Of a stretch of 64,000 bases of DNA, positions 60,526 to 64,000 are shown piece by piece (position 1 is the first letter of the stretch; each line of letters begins with the position of its first letter). A program made the position numbers and the translations under genes. The DNA comes from Virgibacillus_O sediminis. GTDB taxonomy: Bacteria; Bacillota; Bacilli; Bacillales; Amphibacillaceae. The DNA lies in contig NZ_JBHRRZ010000017.1 of the NCBI RefSeq assembly GCF_042643265.1, forward strand, positions 186,001 through 250,000, written 5' to 3'. The notes below the pieces were generated by a model. That model did not search any database. It saw nothing but the letters and a program-made list of their open reading frames with translations, and was not told the origin of the DNA.

Positions 60526-61554
60526 ATGATCGAGAAAAACATTAAGCTGACATCCGCGGAAATCGGCTGTCTATGGACAGCATACATGAATAACAGTATG
60601 TCCGAAAAGATGTTGAAATTTATCCTTCAGCATATTGAAGATGAGGAGATAAAGATGATTGTCAGAAATTCCTATGAAATTGCCTTTAACCACCGAAAGC
60701 AGCTCCGTTACCTCTTTGAACAGGAAGATTACGCCCTCCCACGTGCATTTACAGAAGAGGATGTAAACATGGAGGCTCCCTGGCTGTTCTCGGATATTTT
60801 CTGCCTTAACTACGTCAACCATATGGCTAAAGTAGCTATGGTCACCTATGGTGGATTTATTGGCATGTGTACCAGAAGGGATATCCGCCAGTACTTCTCT
60901 GCAGGAATGCAGGAGACTGTACAATTGTATAACCGCTCGACAGAAACAGCTCTGGAAAAAGGAGTGGAAGCAAGGCACCCATATATCGAAGTTCCTAAGG
61001 CATCCGAATACATCGACAGTAAAAAGTACTATAGTGGACTCAATCCATTCAGTGAGAACCGGCCGCTTAACTCCATCGAGATCTCCCATCTGTATCTAAA
61101 TGTGATCACTAATGTGATGGGGGGAAAGCTGGCCATCGCTTTCGCCCAGACCTCCCCGACCAAAGAAGTACAGGATTTTATGCTGAGGGCCAAGGAAATT
61201 TCCCAAAAGCATGCAAAGATATTTTCTACCACCTTATTGGAGGATGATATCCAAACTCCACAGTCACCGGATATGGCGGTCAGCAATTCAACGACAAAGA
61301 CATTCTCCGATAAATTGCTGATGTTCCATATGTCTCTGATGACCACTGCCGGAATTGGAAACTATGCAACCGCAGCCGCCGCCAGCCAACGGACCGATTT
61401 AATGGTCAATTATGAGCGGTTGTCCCTGGAAGCAGCCCGCCTCGCAAAGAGTGGAGCAGACTTGATGATCCTGAATAATTGGATGGAACAGCCGCCTGGA
61501 GTCGAAAACCGTGAGAAGCTGGCAAGGAATAAAGGCAGCAATGGACGAGGATGA
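60526..61554 (+). CDS. DUF3231 family protein, two-domain
   Basis: A 342-residue helical protein made of two related halves: LTSAEIGCLWTAYMNNSMSE in the first and EISHLYLNVITNVMGGKLA in the second (about 187-205), followed in both by a helix with a HAK/NHRKQ type polar face. This is the common DUF3231 layout of Bacillaceae; a ferritin-like bundle has been proposed, function unknown. AGGAGGGTGCAT fits ATG 60526, not GTG 60520. A short single-domain relative lies at 30435. Confidence 0.75.
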   Translation: MIEKNIKLTSAEIGCLWTAYMNNSMSEKMLKFILQHIEDEEIKMIVRNSYEIAFNHRKQLRYLFEQEDYALPRAFTEEDVNMEAPWLFSDIFCLNYVNHMAKVAMVTYGGFIGMCTRRDIRQYFSAGMQETVQLYNRSTETALEKGVEARHPYIEVPKASEYIDSKKYYSGLNPFSENRPLNSIEISHLYLNVITNVMGGKLAIAFAQTSPTKEVQDFMLRAKEISQKHAKIFSTTLLEDDIQTPQSPDMAVSNSTTKTFSDKLLMFHMSLMTTAGIGNYATAAAASQRTDLMVNYERLSLEAARLAKSGADLMILNNWMEQPPGVENREKLARNKGSNGRG

Positions 61555-61625
61555 CCTTTGTATCGTTTAGATCCTGTTAGGAAAGGGAAAATTTATCAAC
61601 AAATTGCTGTAAAGGTGGTATCTGT

Positions 61626-63098
61626 ATGGAAAAATATCAGGACCTTAACCTGAATTATATTGCAGGCGAATGGAGAGAAGGAAAGGGCTCATCTACCTAT
61701 GAACTGACGAATCCATATAACGGAGATGTCCTGCAGAAGATTAAGATGGCGAACAAAGACGATGTCAACGAAGCTTATGAATCCGCACAAGCTGGGCAGA
61801 AAGAATGGCAGAAACTGAATGCCTTTGAACGTTCCTCCATCATGGAAAAAGCCGTACAGATTTTGGAAAATAGAAGAGAAGAAATCATTCATCATATGGT
61901 GGAAGAAGGCGGAGCTACCCATATGAAAGCCAATGTGGAAATGGATTTTGTCATTGCCATTACCCGAGAAGCAGCTTCCTTCCCGCTTCGAATGGAAGGA
62001 AAGCTCGTACCATCCCTTGTTGCCGGCAAGGAAAATAGAATTTACCGGAAACCCCTTGGGGTCGTGGGGGTCATCGGGCCATTCAATTTCCCGATGTATC
62101 TGGCCATGCGCTCAGTAGCACCGGCCCTAGCCACTGGCAATGGGGTGGTAGTGAAGCCGGATGAACAGACAGCAGTCACCGGTGGAATCCTCATTGCGAA
62201 AGTTTTCGAAGAAGCTGGTGTGCCTGCAGGCTTGTTAAATGTGGTCGTCCCGGATATGGAGGATATCGGTGATGCGTTTGTAGAGCATCCAATCCCACGG
62301 TTGATTTCATTTACAGGGTCCACCCCGGTAGGACGCCATATTGGTGAGCTCTGCGGCAAAAACATCAAGAAGGCTGTACTGGAGCTGGGCGGAAACAATG
62401 CTTTGCTTGTTCTGGATGATGCAGACGTGGATCGTGCGGTTGGTTCAGCCCTCTTCGGCAAATTCATGCATAATGGCCAGGTATGTATGGCAATCAACAG
62501 GATTATTGTTCACCAGAGCAAATATGAGGAGTTCGTTGAAAAATTCGTAGAGCGGGCCAAACAGATTAACGTCGGTGATCCGCGGAACGAAGAGAACATG
62601 ATTGGGCCTCTGATCAATAGGGATGCTGTGGACCGAATCCTTGGTGAGATAGAGGAAGCGAAAAAGCAAGGTGCCGAAGTGGTCCTGGAGGGTAAAGCAG
62701 AAGGAAATATCCTGCATCCTTACGTGCTTACTGGCACGAATGAAGTGGCCACTGCCAAACATGAAATGTTCGGTCCTGTGGTAACTATCATACCGGCAGA
62801 CAGCGAGGAGGAAGCTGTCGAAATAGCCAATGATACACCATTCGGGCTAAGCGGGGCAGTCCATGCAGGCTCTCCGGAACGAGGGGTTGAAGTTGCCCAG
62901 AAGCTCCACACCGGCATGGTCCATGTGAATGACCAGAGTGTAAACGATGAGCCATTGATTGCCTTCGGCGGCGAAAAGGACTCCGGATTGGGGCGCTTCG
63001 GCGGCGAATGGTCTCTGGAGGAATTCACTACTGTTCAGTGGATTTCTGTCCAGAACGAAAAGCGGGAGAATCCGTTCGATACTGATTATTTGGATTAA
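61626..63098 (+). CDS. NAD(P)-dependent aldehyde dehydrogenase (vanillin/benzaldehyde dehydrogenase-like)
   Basis: A 490-residue aldehyde dehydrogenase. The Glu motif is LELGGNN, with catalytic Cys in HNGQVCMAINR and FTGSTPVGRHIGELCG for the cofactor. The start DLNLNYIAGEWREG and overall pattern are closest to the YfmT/vanillin dehydrogenase group that oxidises aromatic aldehydes; the substrate is inferred. AAAGGTGG precedes ATG 61626. It is followed at 42 bp by a small gene and probably shares its terminator. Confidence 0.9.
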   Translation: MEKYQDLNLNYIAGEWREGKGSSTYELTNPYNGDVLQKIKMANKDDVNEAYESAQAGQKEWQKLNAFERSSIMEKAVQILENRREEIIHHMVEEGGATHMKANVEMDFVIAITREAASFPLRMEGKLVPSLVAGKENRIYRKPLGVVGVIGPFNFPMYLAMRSVAPALATGNGVVVKPDEQTAVTGGILIAKVFEEAGVPAGLLNVVVPDMEDIGDAFVEHPIPRLISFTGSTPVGRHIGELCGKNIKKAVLELGGNNALLVLDDADVDRAVGSALFGKFMHNGQVCMAINRIIVHQSKYEEFVEKFVERAKQINVGDPRNEENMIGPLINRDAVDRILGEIEEAKKQGAEVVLEGKAEGNILHPYVLTGTNEVATAKHEMFGPVVTIIPADSEEEAVEIANDTPFGLSGAVHAGSPERGVEVAQKLHTGMVHVNDQSVNDEPLIAFGGEKDSGLGRFGGEWSLEEFTTVQWISVQNEKRENPFDTDYLD

Positions 63099-63140
63099 CA
63101 CGCGAAGAACAGGGCATGATGCCCTCGGGAGGTTTCCAAT

Positions 63141-63287
63141 ATGAAAAGGGACAATAATAGACAATCGGCGACATGGATCAATAATGAAGCACTGCGCGGA
63201 AAACCTCAGCTGGATATTGATCGTGTCATCGATAAAAAGCTGCCGGGCGGTGCAGAATACCGTAGGGAAAAAAACAAGAAAAAGTAA
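63141..63287 (+). CDS. Small basic protein of unknown function, 48 residues
   Basis: GGGAGG at ideal spacing precedes ATG 63141, and a terminator follows the stop. The product starts MKRDNNRQSATWINNEALRG and ends in a run of Arg/Lys; it carries DIDRVIDKKLPGG in the middle. No family recognised. It is on the same transcript as the aldehyde dehydrogenase gene, with 42 bp between. Short basic proteins at this position in Bacillaceae are poorly studied. Confidence 0.7.
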   Translation: MKRDNNRQSATWINNEALRGKPQLDIDRVIDKKLPGGAEYRREKNKKK

Positions 63288-63291
63288 GGAA

Positions 63292-63319
63292 AAGGGGCTG
63301 GCACACAGCTCCTTTTTTT
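63292..63319 (+). terminator. Terminator after the 48-residue gene
   Basis: AGGGGCTG pairs with CAGCTCCT around GCACA, then TTTTTTT. Confidence 0.85.
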
Positions 63320-63461
63320 CAGTTCAGGCAAAGAGGGGGACTTGAATCGGCTTCGGAGTGTGCCCGGCCAATTTTTTTTAGACCATTCATGCCCTTGTGC
63401 CACGCTGCTTGCAGACAAAAAAGACGGGGCTATACTCCAATAGATCCGGGGTAACTTACAG

Positions 63462-64000
63462 TTATGATTCATCCAGCCTACGGTCACAAAAGGTGAACAA
63501 CGGGCAGCCTTCACAAATCGGTTTGGCCTTGCAATGGACTTTTGCATGCTCTACCAGCAGGGCATGAAACTCATTGTATAACGCAAGGCTGCCCGGGACT
63601 TCTCCTTCTACCTTTTCACGAAACGCATCATATGTTTTAGGCATGTTGAAACCAACGCGGTAGAAAATCCTCCTTGCATAGGCATCGACTACAAAAACAG
63701 GATGCTGAAAGGCATAGAGGAGCATGACGTCCGCTGTTTCCTGGCCAATGCCTTTAATGGAAAGCAGTTCCTCTCTCAGCCGGCCGCCCTCCACCCGGCG
63801 TACCTGATCCACGTCAAAGTCATACCTGCTGTACCATTCCATGAAGGACTTGATGCGCTTTGCTTTGATATTAAAAAAGCCGCTGGACCGGATCAGCAAT
63901 GCCAGCTCATCTACCGGCATATCATAGATTACATTTTCCTCCAGGTATGGCTTTAATCTTTGGAAAGCCTTCTCGACATTGCGCCAGCTCGTATTCTGCA
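63462..64000 (-). CDS. Endonuclease III-like DNA glycosylase (partial, 5' end outside window)
   Basis: At least 179 codons, open to the right edge (QNTSWRNVEKAF before the internal Met at 63920), so the N-terminus is missing. HhH-GPD fold: helix-hairpin-helix IKGIGQETADVMLL, catalytic Asp in FVVDAYARR, and the iron-sulfur cysteines C-x6-C-x2-C-x5-C in HCKAKPICEGCPLFTFC. The Lys of the LPGVGRKTA motif of Nth is Glu here, so lyase activity is doubtful; a monofunctional MagIII-like glycosylase that removes damaged bases is more likely. Confidence 0.88.
   Translation of the reverse strand, partial: QNTSWRNVEKAFQRLKPYLEENVIYDMPVDELALLIRSSGFFNIKAKRIKSFMEWYSRYDFDVDQVRRVEGGRLREELLSIKGIGQETADVMLLYAFQHPVFVVDAYARRIFYRVGFNMPKTYDAFREKVEGEVPGSLALYNEFHALLVEHAKVHCKAKPICEGCPLFTFCDRRLDES

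Overview
The window reads as chromosomal DNA of a low-to-moderate G+C Gram-positive of the Bacillaceae. Gene content and controls are those of Bacillus relatives: des-desK-desR, yrrT-mccA-mccB, a pstSCAB operon behind 11-bp-spaced Pho boxes, a SAM-I riboswitch, a PyrR attenuator, ARG boxes, cre sites and strong AGGAGG ribosome sites. A NaChBac-type sodium channel, an NhaC-type antiporter, a CPA1 antiporter and several sodium symporters suggest a salt- or alkali-tolerant species. The genus cannot be fixed from sequence alone. No rRNA, tRNA, CRISPR array or insertion sequence was recognised.

Layout. 0-1.8 kb: actin-like segregation cassette (ParM-like ATPase, ParR-like partner running off the left edge) with an upstream array of GTGTAC/GTAAAC iterons. 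1.9-15 kb: alanine symporter, KatE catalase, membrane diguanylate cyclase, EamA permease, RlmN, flavin oxidoreductase, sodium channel, M14-like peptidase, WrbA, NADH dehydrogenase-like protein. 15-19 kb: argGHF behind two ARG boxes. 19-25 kb: MFS pump with a small unnamed gene, then pstSCAB. 25-30 kb: sodium:solute symporter with small partner, DUF378 protein, and codBA under a PyrR attenuator. 30-34 kb: ATL protein, DUF3231 protein, and the cold-sensing des-desK-desR set. 34-41 kb: YpvA helicase, CoA transferase with cre and a LytTR regulator, CPA1 antiporter, a 20-bp periodic repeat array. 41-46.5 kb: frameshifted amidase, lrgAB, TRAP-TAXI transporter. 46.6-57 kb: sulfur genes (SAM-riboswitch methyltransferase, metA, mccAB-yrrT) mixed with stress and redox genes. 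57-64 kb: broken nhaC, solitary trpB, DUF3231 protein, aldehyde dehydrogenase, small gene, endonuclease III-like glycosylase running off the right edge.

Most striking signals: (1) the chromosomal ParM/ParR pair with an iteron array in the parC-parM-parR order; (2) two intergenic arrays in which GATA recurs every 20 bp, one with a 120-bp higher-order period; (3) a near-perfect ParB parS site at 50806, hinting at an origin-proximal position; (4) two interrupted genes (amidase, nhaC) whose breaks can be traced to a T-run and to a 7-bp repeat deletion. Gene ends were taken from open frames and starts were re-chosen where a ribosome site clearly favoured an internal start. No database search was possible, so names rest on recognised motifs, length and gene order.
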